DNA from: Anarhynchus alexandrinus
Taxonomy: Eukaryota; Chordata; Aves; Charadriiformes; Charadriidae
Direction: 5' to 3'
NCBI GenBank assembly: GCA_008711295.1
Contig: VUYV01000004.1
Location: 4,623,129-4,687,128 of the forward strand
DNA length: 64,000 bases
Under the pieces are notes generated by a model. The model was not told the origin of the DNA and did not search any database. It worked only from the letters and a program-made list of their open reading frames with translations. Positions 48,401 through 60,367 of this stretch are shown here, in pieces; position 1 is the stretch's first letter, and each line of letters starts with the position of its first letter. Both the position numbers and the translations under genes were made by a program.

Positions 48401-51400
48401 TTGAATTCAACGGTTGTCCAATTATCTCTAAAATTGTTATAATCTTAGTTTTAGCTGAAAAGCTTTTATTGAAAATCTACTAGTAATATTCTGTAAACGT
48501 TAGTCATAAACAACACTGCTAAATCATAAAAATATAACTGCTTGTGATTAATCTGGAGATAGACTTACATTAACATATTCAGTTCTAAATGGTCTCTCAT
48601 CCCAGCATCCGATAAGTACTGATAAATTGAATTAGCTTACTTAGTGTGAGGTTTGCTGGGAGCTGGCTTGTAAACCTCCCCTGAATCTCTATTTTAGCAT
48701 CTTGGCAAAAGTGTGAAAAATCCAACCCCGGACCAGATTTTTTGAAAATGGCACCAGTCTGTGAGGATCTAACAAAATGCCATATCCATGCTCTTCTGAA
48801 TGCGCCTCTAACACTCATTTACATTCAGTGCCTATGCAGGTTTTACTTCCCAAAGCACAGAGCAACCTGAGGCTGTGCAAACCATGATTTCTCCATAATT
48901 GCCCCCCATTGCACGCCTACAGGCTCTGCTCAGATTGAGCCTCTTCGTGCCTGTTTGCCGCATTTACCCGACCCTGTGCACTCCGTGCATTTCAACTTGC
49001 AATGGGACCTACAGCCATGAAACATACAGGAGACACAAGCAGGGGACACTGATGTGCCAACACCACCAAAGCCTACAGAGGTCATCACCAGGGGCACATA
49101 CAGAAGCAGGAAGACATAGCTACGTGGGGTTGCTCAGGAACGTAAGTGCTTATAGTGGTTGTGTTCCCCATCTATATTTTGGTGGATAAGACTATCAGAG
49201 AAAACCTACACGCTCGTTAATGTGACAGGGGCTGTACAGTGTTTGGCTCCTCCGTAGCAGAGCCGTAGCTGAAAGGCAGGCATATGCAAAGGACGGGAAC
49301 GATGGCAATGTTATGGGCTGGCGACATCTGTAGCTCTGAGCCCAGCCGAGCAAAACCATCACCCTGCGGACTCCACCAACCACCTGTGGATGCATTTTAC
49401 ATACTCATTTGTATACTTTGCAAATACATAAAATACACCTCTTCCTCTTTTACAATTAATTCATATCTACTTCCAGTTTGACACAAACTATAATTGGAGC
49501 CGAAGCTGAACGAGAACTAATACCAGTCAATGAGAATTCACTAAGCACTGATTTGAATATTGCTCTCGTTTGCAGCCTAACTGGAGCTTGAGAGCTGCAG
49601 AAGGAATGAAGCAAACCTAATGAACATAAAACCAGGGCAGCAGTGCTGCTGGCTCAGAAAGGAGCGGCTGAATTATACTGCTGGAGCAGCTTGAGCAGCT
49701 GCAGAGATCTGTTCTCCAGAGGCCCTGCCAGGGAGATGCCCAAAGGGTCAGGGCTTGGGGGTGCCCCGGTGCCGGGCTGTTCCCAGTTCCCTCCCAGCAG
49801 CCCCGTCTGAGCCACACATGAGCACCATTCCCCTTAGAGATCTGACAGAGCTACCCTGCGAAACTCATACCTGCCAACTGACTGCAACACCGGGATGAAG
49901 GTGCATTTATTTTATCCTAATATTTATCTTCTCAGATGTCTCCCCTTCGCGTTGCCAGCAGAACCACGCATGACGACCTCGGGGAGTTCCTCCCTGCGTG
50001 GGGCTGGCGGGGACAGAGAGGTGGGAGATGCTCAGAGATCGCTACGGGCGCCCAGCGCTGCCAGTTCAGCTGAGGGCTTTGTTTAGCAGCCACATGGGCA
50101 CCTTAGTAACTTTCCCATATAGATAATGTTCCTCGTTTCCCAAATGCACAAATCAAGCAGAAAAAACCTCCAAACGGCTCAATTAAATCCCATCTAACTG
50201 ACACCGTGGGAGGCTTTTGACCAACACAGAAAGCTGAGATGTTTTACTTCAGTAAAATGAGTAAATAGCTTCTCCAGCACACCAGAAAAATGTAGAAAAC
50301 ATGCAAACTTTAAACCACCGTTTGTTGTTAAATACTTGTAAAAACCTTTTTTCCTTAGATTAATATCTCACGTTTATCTGCTCTATACATTTTGGAGACA
50401 TAGTGAAAATTGCTTATTTCTAATAAAATGTAGCAACTGTGCCCTGAGGAAAAATTACTGTGTTATGAAATATTTTCCCCCTCTACCGCAGCCAATTTAG
50501 TTTTCATTTAAAATTCAATAACTGCATCATACTCAGAATCTTCCACGACTGTCATAACGACTTTGAACAAAAAGTGTGCTGTAAACAAGGAAGATTAGAA
50601 AGACATTATCGAGGTAATTTCTCCCCAAGTTTCTTTCACACAGAGATGCAGAAAATGCATGCAACAGTTAGCGTGAATATGATTTAGAAATAAATAGGAA
50701 AAAAGAAGCACCTTGTTCCACAGATACTTTGGTAATAAAAGCATTACTTCCCCTGTTTTATTTGAGGTATCTTTCACCGCTTTGGTGGAAGGAAACACTT
50801 TGTTGTTGCCTCACTGAAATATTGATGTAAGTGAAGAAGACAAACAACATAATATTGCTAGGAAAAGGCTGCCTACTTGCTGTAACATTTTCTTTCCTTG
50901 CATCTCGGGAAGGAGCTCTGGCGGCGGTGCGGGCAGAGATCGGCTGAGCAGGAGCTGCCGGTCCACGCTCCCCCAGCCCCGCATCGCGGTGCTTTGGCAG
51001 CAGCAGTCACTTCAGAAGGAAGCACAGAAATAGAAGAGTCTTTCCCTTTTCTCTTTGCCCCGTCTCTGAAGACAAATTCTGCTCCTAGCACACAGAAGGG
51101 GTAGGAATACCAAAAAGCGCCTCTCTCACCTGCCTGTGGCTTTGCTCCTCGCTGCGCCCGTGGCCAGGCGTCTCCCCCAGCAAAGCCCAGAGCCTCCATC
51201 TTGCAGAAGGCGGCTGAATTCCTGCAGATGTATTCGCTAAGCAAAGCTCTGCACATCCAGCTACATCACTCGGCGTCATTCCCTGTGTAAAGCATCTTCG
51301 CACTTGCAAGAATCACTCCTATCATTTTTATTTTAACTCAAAACAATCCCATGTGCTGGAAGGAAGCCAGCGCTTTGTGGTGCGCAGAAGAAGGACGGGT

Positions 51401-53068
51401 GCTGTGACGCTAACTTGCCTTGCAAGGGAGCTGTGATTGATGGAAACCAGTGAGGAATTAAACAATTTTGAGGCTCCTTTTAGAGAAAACAACAAACGTG
51501 GATGTTTTTCTTCAGAGACCAATTCAAGAATATTCCCTTTACAAAGATTTCTAGTATTTTTTCCATCTGGCCGTACTGCAAGGTCAATCTTTGCCTGGAT
51601 ACAAATTCCCACCTTCCCTGAGCTCACGGACTCCACAGCTGCAAAGAAATCCTCTCCTTTTCCATGGAAACCAGGCACAAAACCCACCAGAAACTTCTGC
51701 AAACCTCAAAAATCCTCTGAAAGTTTTGAGTCTGAGTAAGTTCCATTAGTCTGTAATTGAAACAAGGCTGAGGCCCTGACCCTGCAGTTGCTCCAGGTGC
51801 TCTGCCTCCCAGCTCCCGTGTCCCGAGACCTTGTCATTTCTAGTTGCTACTAGCTGACCTTGCAGGTCTTAACAGGGTTTGAGTTTACCAGAAAGATGAC
51901 GGCACCTACAATTGTTGTGTGGGGGGGAAAAGTGGGAAAACCACGTTTCCAGGGAAGCTGAAAATCATGTTATCATCATAAAACAGCAAAGTTTATTTTA
52001 TTGTTCTCTGTTTTTCCCACCCCAAGAAATAGGAAAAACCTAGATGTATTTCCTATGGAAATGCAATGTAACACGAAGCTTTCTGCGCTTTTTCCTGTTT
52101 AACCTCTAGAGTTAAAGTAGTTCATTACCAGTCTTCTATCAAGTCCCATTCCCCATCTCAGCATCCCTGGGGAGGGATGCAGCCCAGCGCATCCTGATCC
52201 AATTATTTCCTCAGGACTTTTCTTAGCACACCTCAGACACCTGCAGCTACTGCCGTAGGCACCCACCAGGCACGTGCTCTTATGCAGCAATGACATTACT
52301 GGTGTTTCATACTCTTATATTACAACTCGATGGGAACAATTTCTGGGAAGAAGGTGAAAATTCATAATGTTGCTATACCTCACTATACACCCAGAGCGAG
52401 TCCCAGACATTGCTTTGCACCCGCTGAAATGGCACCCATGAAACCCCGCTCTGCTCCCCTTTCTCCCCCTCTGCTTTTCACCTGCCCTTGAGGTCACCTA
52501 CACTGTAACACACCTGCACAACAGAAATGCCCACGGGTGCTGCTGCTTTGCAGCGGCAGAAAAAGAGGAGAGAAGCACCCTGGGGCAATCGCTGTTCTCA
52601 GAGCGTTGGTCACTCAAAAAAACTGTATTTTCCCCACTTATATTATCCTCTCCCTGTGAGAACTGTTCAAAATGAAACATCAGAGTGGCCATTACAGTTA
52701 AATTCTAGCAACAAAACCTGTTCTTCCCTTCTCTCTCCAGGGCTGCACAACAAAGCAGACCTGAGCAGCTGCCTTCTCCCTGAAGGACTACTGGATGTTC
52801 TTATTTAACAGAAGCATGCAAACTCAATTAAAAAAAATCTGGTTTCATTCTTCTCCTCTTGTCTACTCTAATCAATGTACTTTAAAATGTTCATAGTGAT
52901 TTTCTAGGGTTGTGCCAGGTGGTTAAGCCAGAGTGAATCTCTGTGTGCCAAAGCCTGATCATATTTATGCCAGACAGTCTTAATAGTGCTCTACAGACAC
53001 AAGATCATGTTAACACCATTGACTTTCTGCCCCTCTTAATTAATCTGAAATAAACATTTATATCCCAG
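45417..53068. other. Non-coding, mostly AT-rich sequence
   Basis: No gene or repeat family is recognised. A G-run of ten lies near 48224-48233. A CpG-richer patch lies at about 50915-51000. The open frames at 49-52 kb overlap on both strands and lack motifs. Confidence 0.45.
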
Positions 53069-53215
53069 GAATTGATAGACCATCTGCAAGCAGAGGTAGC
53101 AGGGCATGCCCTTTTCACAAAGCTATGGCATAGGTGTCAGCAAGGAGTACGGGAATCTTTGGAAAAATGGACTATGAATAGCAAACAGAGCTTTCAAGAA
53201 ATAAATCAAACTCTT
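53069..53215 (+). CDS. Candidate internal exon (49 codons), unrecognised protein
   Basis: A plausible acceptor (ATTTATATCCCAG) ends at 53068, and a near-consensus donor (CTCTT followed by GTAAGTGAG) starts at 53216. The 147 bp between them is exactly 49 codons with no stop in the phase that starts and ends on codon boundaries. The peptide (starts ELIDHLQAEVAGHALF, later REMAINS hydrophilic with ESLEKWTMNSKQSF) looks like an amphipathic, coiled-coil-like helix. I cannot name a family. The pyrimidine tract is weak and no partner exon was found in the window, so a chance match remains quite possible. Confidence 0.25.
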
Positions 53216-56200
53216 GTAAGTGAGCAAGAAAGTACTGGTCTGTTCTCTGACACATACAGGGTAAGAACCAGTCTCTTGCCTCAGAGGACTGTCCTCAAGA
53301 AGTGAATCTACTACATGGATTTTCCACATCTGTGTGGAGGGATGGTCTCTACCATTTACAAAGAATTAGGTGTTCAGGTTCAGTGCTGTGTCCAAATCAT
53401 TGATCAATTTGGGCTTCAAAAGACTTTTTAACATCTTATCATAGAAACTCAACAAAAAAATATCCCTTGCATCCAGGTACTTTTAGATTTGATACCACCC
53501 ATCTGATGGAGGGGTAAATCCCACAGCTTACTCTATTTTTTTATTGTAGGTCACAGAGCTGATCTCTAACTGCAGATTCCAAAAGATACCACTCTGGCGG
53601 AGTGAACAATTCAGAAGATTTACTAGATTTCCTTCTCGCAAAGTACTGATTCATATGAAAAGAAAGGCTTCTTCAATTTTCTCGTTACCGGAACCCCAGT
53701 GTGGAATGGGGACATAAGGATTGTGAAAATCTTGGTGATTCCATCCCATATGTGCAAAGATTTGGCACCTGTTAGATTCATGCACTTGACCACACTACTG
53801 TTCAGCATTTGTCACTAGTCAGCTGCCACTCTCTGAAAAATCTAGAAAAAACCCTCCTGCTATCTCCTAGAGAACAACAATGTGTCAATCACCAGTAAAA
53901 ACCCGCTTCAAATTCATGACAGCCTTTTGCTATTTCCACACGGGATCTGCTATTTGCTATAAACACTTGTTCCTAGTCCTCAGTTTTGGCAAAGGCAAGA
54001 AACGAAAGGATGGATTCTGCTTTGTCTTAATGTCATGCTTTCGTGCAAGAGGAAAATAATCGTGAAAGTACTTTCTTAAAACCTGGCCACACCAGGCTGA
54101 ATCAACAGGCAGTTGGTATTATGAGATGAAAGGATGCTGTTCAGTCTGATTAATCAACCCCCCTTATGCTTGCCAAAGCCTAATTATTCTTTGATCTACA
54201 TTAATGACTTCAGAAAGCATAGTACACCTGGTGGGAGTTCTCAATGGGGAACATTTTAGACTAAGAGGAAAACTCCTCCCTGTGTCACAAAAAACTAATT
54301 TGCTTATATCAGTAGAATCAATTGTTTTATACAGAACTGCGGTCTCCCACAGGTGCTGTTGGTTGCAACGAAAGATAATGTATGCAGTTTTTACCAGTAT
54401 CAAAAAGCTATTGTTTGACAAATAGCAAACTCCATCTCAGGGTGACTTTAAAAAACGCATCGCTATTACGTACTATTGCTGTATGTAGCTTTTTATTGAA
54501 CACTCTGGCTGTAACTCACATGAGCACAGAGACACATATCTCAGTTTTCTGATTCTCAGTGAGATGAATGAGCTGCTCATATCCCAATTTAAAATTCAGC
54601 AAGAGATTAATTTACAATCCAGATCTAGAAACATTCACATGGATAAGGATGACACAGCATCACAAAAGAAAAAATAATCTATGAATAAAGCAATTCACCT
54701 CAGCTTTACTTGATTAAAAAAAATCCTATCATTAAAGCAAAGTAGACTGTTGAAAGCATAAGGTCTGTGCTTGTGCAATGGGAACTCATATCAGGAATTC
54801 ACTACATCAAATGGCACTTTATGGTCATCTAATGGTGGAGACATCCAGGGCCAACAGAAACACAAAGAAATATATAGAATTATTTCTAGCAAATCTACCT
54901 GGAAATGCATCAGTTTATAACAGAAATTTTAAGATTGGTGTGAGTAACTTATGAATGGAGATGTGTGTGTGAGCATCAGAGAAAATAGTAGAACAAAGAT
55001 TTAAAGAATGGCCTGCATTTGTGACAGAATCAACCTATGGTAAACTAATAATGTCCACAGGGGTCTTTTTTTGTCTCCTCCATGCTGTTGAGGATAATCT
55101 TGGGAAGAAGGTATCCTTCGCTTTACAAGGAATATTTGCTCAAATCCCAAAGCCAGGAACACTATTCCTGTGCATTCATGGATGAGACCACATTGACAAC
55201 CCTCTAAATGTTGAGCAGCTGATACTGTTTACCCAAGGATTTAATAAAAGAAATGAGGAACAAAGATTTTATATAAGAAAGAACTGCATCGAAATAGCTG
55301 TTTTCTACAGACGTGTCAGAAGAAGTAAAGAAACCAACATTCTGGGGTTTCCCTTGGGTACGTGAATATTTCAGAGACCTGCAATAAATTAGTGCTGGAG
55401 TTTTGCAACAAAATGACAGACATGAGTTGTGTTTGCCAGACAATCTTGGAATGCATCAATTTCACAGCCATAGATGGAGAAGAGGAGCAAATCTGTATGG
55501 TACCAATTGCCATTCAAAACGGAATGTATCATCCAAGGGTTCCTGGTGTCCAGCTTCATGGTATTGGCTTCCCTCAGTGGTTATTAAGCTTCATATTTAG
55601 AAGATCCAGTGAGAGAAGACCTGATGATTTATTTTTTTTTTAAAAAAACCCAAACTTCTCTGATTTAAGAATATCTGAAAACAACTAGTAGTACTTATCT
55701 AGACTTATTATATAAATAATACAATATCCTAACCACCAGTCCAGATCCAAAGAGCCCAAATGAGCTTCTGGGAAGTAATTCTCCCTATAGATTCATTGAT
55801 ATTATTACACACTATCACATATAGCTTTGCTTAAACTACGAATTTAAGCTAGAACTACAGAACAAAGAATGTCTTTACAGTTTAAGTCCCAGAAGCAGTA
55901 TGATGGTTGTTTGGGTAACCATATACAAGGCCAAGTTCTCAGAGAGAACTCAAGCCATTACAAGGATTTAGTCAGAGCTGTTTCTTCCTACTCTTCATTA
56001 GGCCTTTGAATACTCATACGCATTGCAGCTTTCATTCTTTCACAGTCCTTACTGACGGGCTGGATCCTGATACCAGGAACTTCCATGGTGAGGTTGGAAG
56101 AGCAGCACAGAATGCTTCAGACCAGGATTGAAAAAAGACCACTTTTTCACGTCTATTTACATGATCTCACTGTTTTTTTCTGGGCTCTCAGCCCTTTTAC

Positions 56201-58251
56201 CTCTGCATGCAACACCAAGAAGGGTGCCAAGTGCTAAACTGTGGGAGTTTGTAGGTGCTGTCATAAGAAGCAATAGTAGAAGACTTCGCAGAATGCAACT
56301 GGAGAGTCTCCTGCTATCGACTGCTTCCAGAACTCCAAAGCAGGAGAGGACAAGTCTTAAATCAAGCATAAGACAGAAATGATTAAACAGTTTGACGGAA
56401 AGATCAATGATGACACCACTTTGCTTCTTTCTTCACCATATTATGAGCACATAGTATTTTCTCTTGCAGCAGAATTCATTAGTTTAATGTGAAATGCTGT
56501 GGGAAGGGACAGCGATCATAGAGTTATAAGAAAGATTACATGTTTGTCTCAGATAATGTTGCCTAGAGCTCTTTTTTGCTTATTATTATCATTATTTCTT
56601 TCTCCATTTCAATACAATTCCTGCCGACATTTCATTCTTTTTTCCCCAGAGGACTTTAGTTTAGGCCCTTTGAATTTTAATACCCTGAGCATAACCTGTT
56701 CAACATATCTATGGGTCAGACTCCGTGGCTGTATGGGACCGTGTGGCCATGGGAAAGCACAGCATCTGGAAGAGAGGTATGATCTTGCTGGTTATAAACC
56801 AACCTTTTCCAGTCATAGCAGCGAGGCATCCAAGCACCTCCATATGCCTATAGTGCATATAACAGCCGTCAATCTTGTCCTGCCAGCCCACTGATAACCT
56901 CACCCAATTCAAGGGACCAAAGCTTTAGCTGACATCAATCCGTGAATGGGACTTCACTTATTTATACCAGCAGACGTTCTTGCCCCTTTATGTTTGCTTT
57001 GTACTATCATTTCCTTCTCATCAAGAAACAAACCCAATTATACTTTTCTCTGCTCCAGGCGTAACTAATCAGCAGGCAACTCCCTCAGTAAGCCCAGCCA
57101 TTTCAACTACCTCCTCTCACATGCAGATATCTCAAAAAAGAAGTGTTACTTCTATACCCCTCAAGGGGTGCATGCACAGTCATTAATCTTTCTTTCATCT
57201 CACAGAATGCTAATAAAACAATCACCTCCCTATCCCCGAATTGGGTAGGTCCTAATTAACATGCTAATTGGGCAGATCTTCCCTAATGACTCCCAAACCT
57301 CAGCAGTAATATGTTATTTAGATAGAAAAGAGTTATCTAAAAGATAGGTAGAATTAAAAAACTGGCAAGCCAGAGCACAGTTTGGATGGGCAAAATACTG
57401 AAATGGACGTTTCTGCTGTGAGAATTAAAATTCTCATCTGCCTATGGTACAGATCATATATTTACAGATTTAGCACCTTGCAAGGTTCAGAGCAAGAGGC
57501 ATTTTGAAGGTAATATACAGCTGTAATAAAGAATACTATTCAAGCGGAGAGAAACAACATATGAGTAACAATGAAGTTTTTAAATATATTATTAAACCTG
57601 TTTATTTTAATATCTCTCTAAATAAAGCTGGCTTTTATTATCTGACACAAGAACGTACAAGTTGTTTTGCAAACCCAGCAATGCCAGAAGCTCTGGCAGT
57701 TTGTATTCATGAGCAACTTCAAGATGGATAGTTCAAGTCTTAATGGAATTAGTCCACTGGGGCTAGTATTGTGTTTATGCAGTTAGAGGCTCAATATAAT
57801 CAAATTTCTGTGCATTTGCTCTCTTCAGAAAATAGAACTCAATAATAATTTAAAACCCCCGTTAAGCTAAAATGAAAATATTGGCAGATGCCATAAAAGT
57901 CATTGTTCTAAAGTTTTCTTTCATGCACACCTCATAGATAAAAGCAGAGTTTTGTTAGTAAGAAATTAGAAGTTTTGAATCTTATAAAAGAGAACTTTTG
58001 ATGTGTCTCTCTTCAAACTCCTACTGTAAACACGTCCCTGCAAACATGGCCTTACCCTACTACTGCTGCACGCTTAGTTGACGAGCACATGAGAACATGT
58101 TGGCTCAGAAAAGCAGCATTCCAGTAAATACCACACATAGAGCCAGAGGTACTGCCTCACCCCCCAAGGTTGCATTAGGGAGGACAAATTCAGTGTCAGG
58201 ACTACGTAGCAGCAGCTCACCCCAGTCTAGGCAACTGAGACAAATGTAAGC
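53216..58251. other. Non-coding AT-rich sequence
   Basis: No gene or repeat family is recognised. A plus-strand frame at 55362-55643 is open but has no supporting splice sites or known domain. An A/T run lies at 55628-55649. Confidence 0.45.
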
Positions 58252-58845
58252 TTATAGAATCATAGAATTGTTTAGGTTGGAAGAGACCAAAGAGATCATT
58301 GAGTCCAACCGTTAACTTAACACTGCCAAGTTACCACTAAACCATGTCCCTCGGCGCCACGTCTACGCGCCTTTTAAATACCTCCAGGGATGGTGACTCA
58401 ACCGCTTCCCTGGGCCGCCTGTTCCAATGCTCAAAGACCCTTTCAGTGAAGAAATATTTTTCTTAATATCTGCTCTAATCCTCCCCTGGCACAACTTGAG
58501 GCCATTTCATCTTGTCCTATCGCTTGTGACTTGGGAGAAGAGATTGACCCCCACCTTGCTACACCCTCCTTTCAGGTAGCTGTAGAGAGCGATAAGGTCT
58601 CCCCTCAGCCTCCTTTTCTCCCAACTAAACCACTCGAGTTCCCTCAGCCGCTCCCCATTAAGACTTGTGCTCCAGACCCCTCACCTGCTTTGCTGCTCTT
58701 TGGACACACTCCAGCACCTCAATGTCTTTCTTGCAGTGAGGGGCCCAAAACTGAACACAGTATTCAAGGTGGGGTCTCACCAGTGCCAAGTGTGGGGGAC
58801 GATCACTGCCTTAGTCCTGCTGGCCACATTATTTCTGATACAAGC
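58252..58845 (-). mobile_element. CR1 LINE, 5'-truncated copy, longest in the window
   Basis: The left edge has two octamer units (TTATAGAATCATAGAATTG) and then the CR1 3' end in reverse. Blocks run on through 'ACCTCCAGGGATGGTGACTC', 'GTAGAGAGCGATAAGGTCTC', 'GGGGCCCAAAACTGAACACA' and 'AAGGTGGGGTCTCACCAGTG' to about 'GCTGGCCACATTATTTCTGA'. About 590 bp of the 3' UTR and ORF2 end is therefore present. It matches the copy at 1.9 kb block for block and probably belongs to the same subfamily. No long ORF2 frame survives. Confidence 0.94.
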
Positions 58846-60344
58846 TTTGGTCCCAAGCTGGAAAGCCAGATGATTTTTTCTTTGCTATGCTTTTGGAACA
58901 CACAAAAGGAGAAATACTGGCATGGGGACACCATGGTATCATTTTGTATAACATTCTGGACTTTATTTAACTCCATTAAAAAAGCCATGAAAAGGAGTAA
59001 AAACATTTCACTGCGATATTTTGTTTGCTGATGCAGAACGATTTTTCATTAAAAGGTTTTTTTTTTCCAAAATGCCAAAAGCTAAAATAAAATGCTTTTG
59101 TCCTGATTTCCACTATTCTTTTCAGTATTAATTTTTACGACCCTTTTTCACAAAACCAACGTTCTTTCCTCTCCCTCCTCACCTCTCATTTTGCAACAGC
59201 TGCAAATAAAAAAATACAATCTCCACCTATTCATATGACTTTCCCAGCATATGAAAGAGGGAGAAACAATGCAATATTTGTTATTTATGGCTGTAACGGA
59301 CCAAGAAAAAATGAGTATAGCTGAGCTTTGGACAGTTTGGACCTTTTCTTTTCATCTTTGAATAACCAGGCAAAGCTCCTCTCACTTCTGAAGGCCCATT
59401 TGATAAAGAATCTGCTGGTTTCCTGTACTGGCAACCACAACACAAACACCAGTTTCAGACACTATCAAAAGTCCTGCTAGGGGCTCACAACCTACTCCAC
59501 TAAAGTCAAAGAAGCATTGATTTAAGCAAAGCCCCTTAGCTCCTTTGGTGCCACATTGCTGCTCTTGCCTTCATATGAGGCAGTTTATAACACACATTTG
59601 GATAAAATACAGACCAAGAAGCATCAGTCTGAACAGACAAGATAGAGTCTAAGTAACATAAAATACAGTCTAAAAGAAAGCTAGCCTTTTTTATATATGC
59701 AGTGCTGAAGTGTATAGGATCACAAAGACACATCACTTTCCATATACTTTCTTTTGAAAAATGTCAGTTTTTTCTTAGGAGTTACTGACAGAAAACACCA
59801 TTACAAAGAAATTACGTCAGTGTGTATTGGGCTGACCTGTGTTTCCTGTTGGTATTCTGTTATATAGCATAATGGGGGTAGAAAGCCCTTGGGTTGAAAC
59901 TGCTGCATTACACACCAGGCTTCTATTTCATAGCAAGTTCTTCTGGAGCATCCTCATCTCTGCCTTACAAATCGGTAATTACTATTGAGCACATGGAACT
60001 TCTTTATAACACCATTAAAAAGCACCTGTTTGTGGTGTCCTCATTCACCAACAGATAAAGGATCTGCCAGTGATGGGAATCCTGGCCGGTATTTACAAAA
60101 AAATAGGTCTCCTCCCTGGTTGAATTTCAGATGGACCTTGTAGAGCTAACTGATGCTCCACCCACGCATCAGATATTGCATATTTTGGCATTTGACTGGA
60201 CAGGAATAAGGGACAGCAAAGCCACCTTTGACGTAACTGGGAAGTTCCTGGAGTCCTGATTTCTCAGAGGGTCCCACCTCTAGCATGGAGCTGAGGAAAG
60301 ACCACAAATACCTCCTTCTTCCAAATGTTTCATGTACAGGTGTT
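58846..60344. other. Non-coding AT-rich sequence
   Basis: No gene or repeat family is recognised after the CR1 copy. Confidence 0.45.
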
Positions 60345-60367
60345 GGGTAGGGTAGGGTGGAGGGGGG
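60345..60367 (+). other. G-quadruplex motif
   Basis: Three GGG tracts separated by TA, then TGGA and a run of six G, fit the G-quadruplex rule with loops of 2, 2 and 4 bases. It is unusual in this AT-rich part of the window. Confidence 0.65.

Noticed and set aside
55362..55643. 93-codon plus-strand frame as an exon
   Set aside because: There are no convincing splice sites at its ends, no recognisable domain, and a second phase is open over the same bases.
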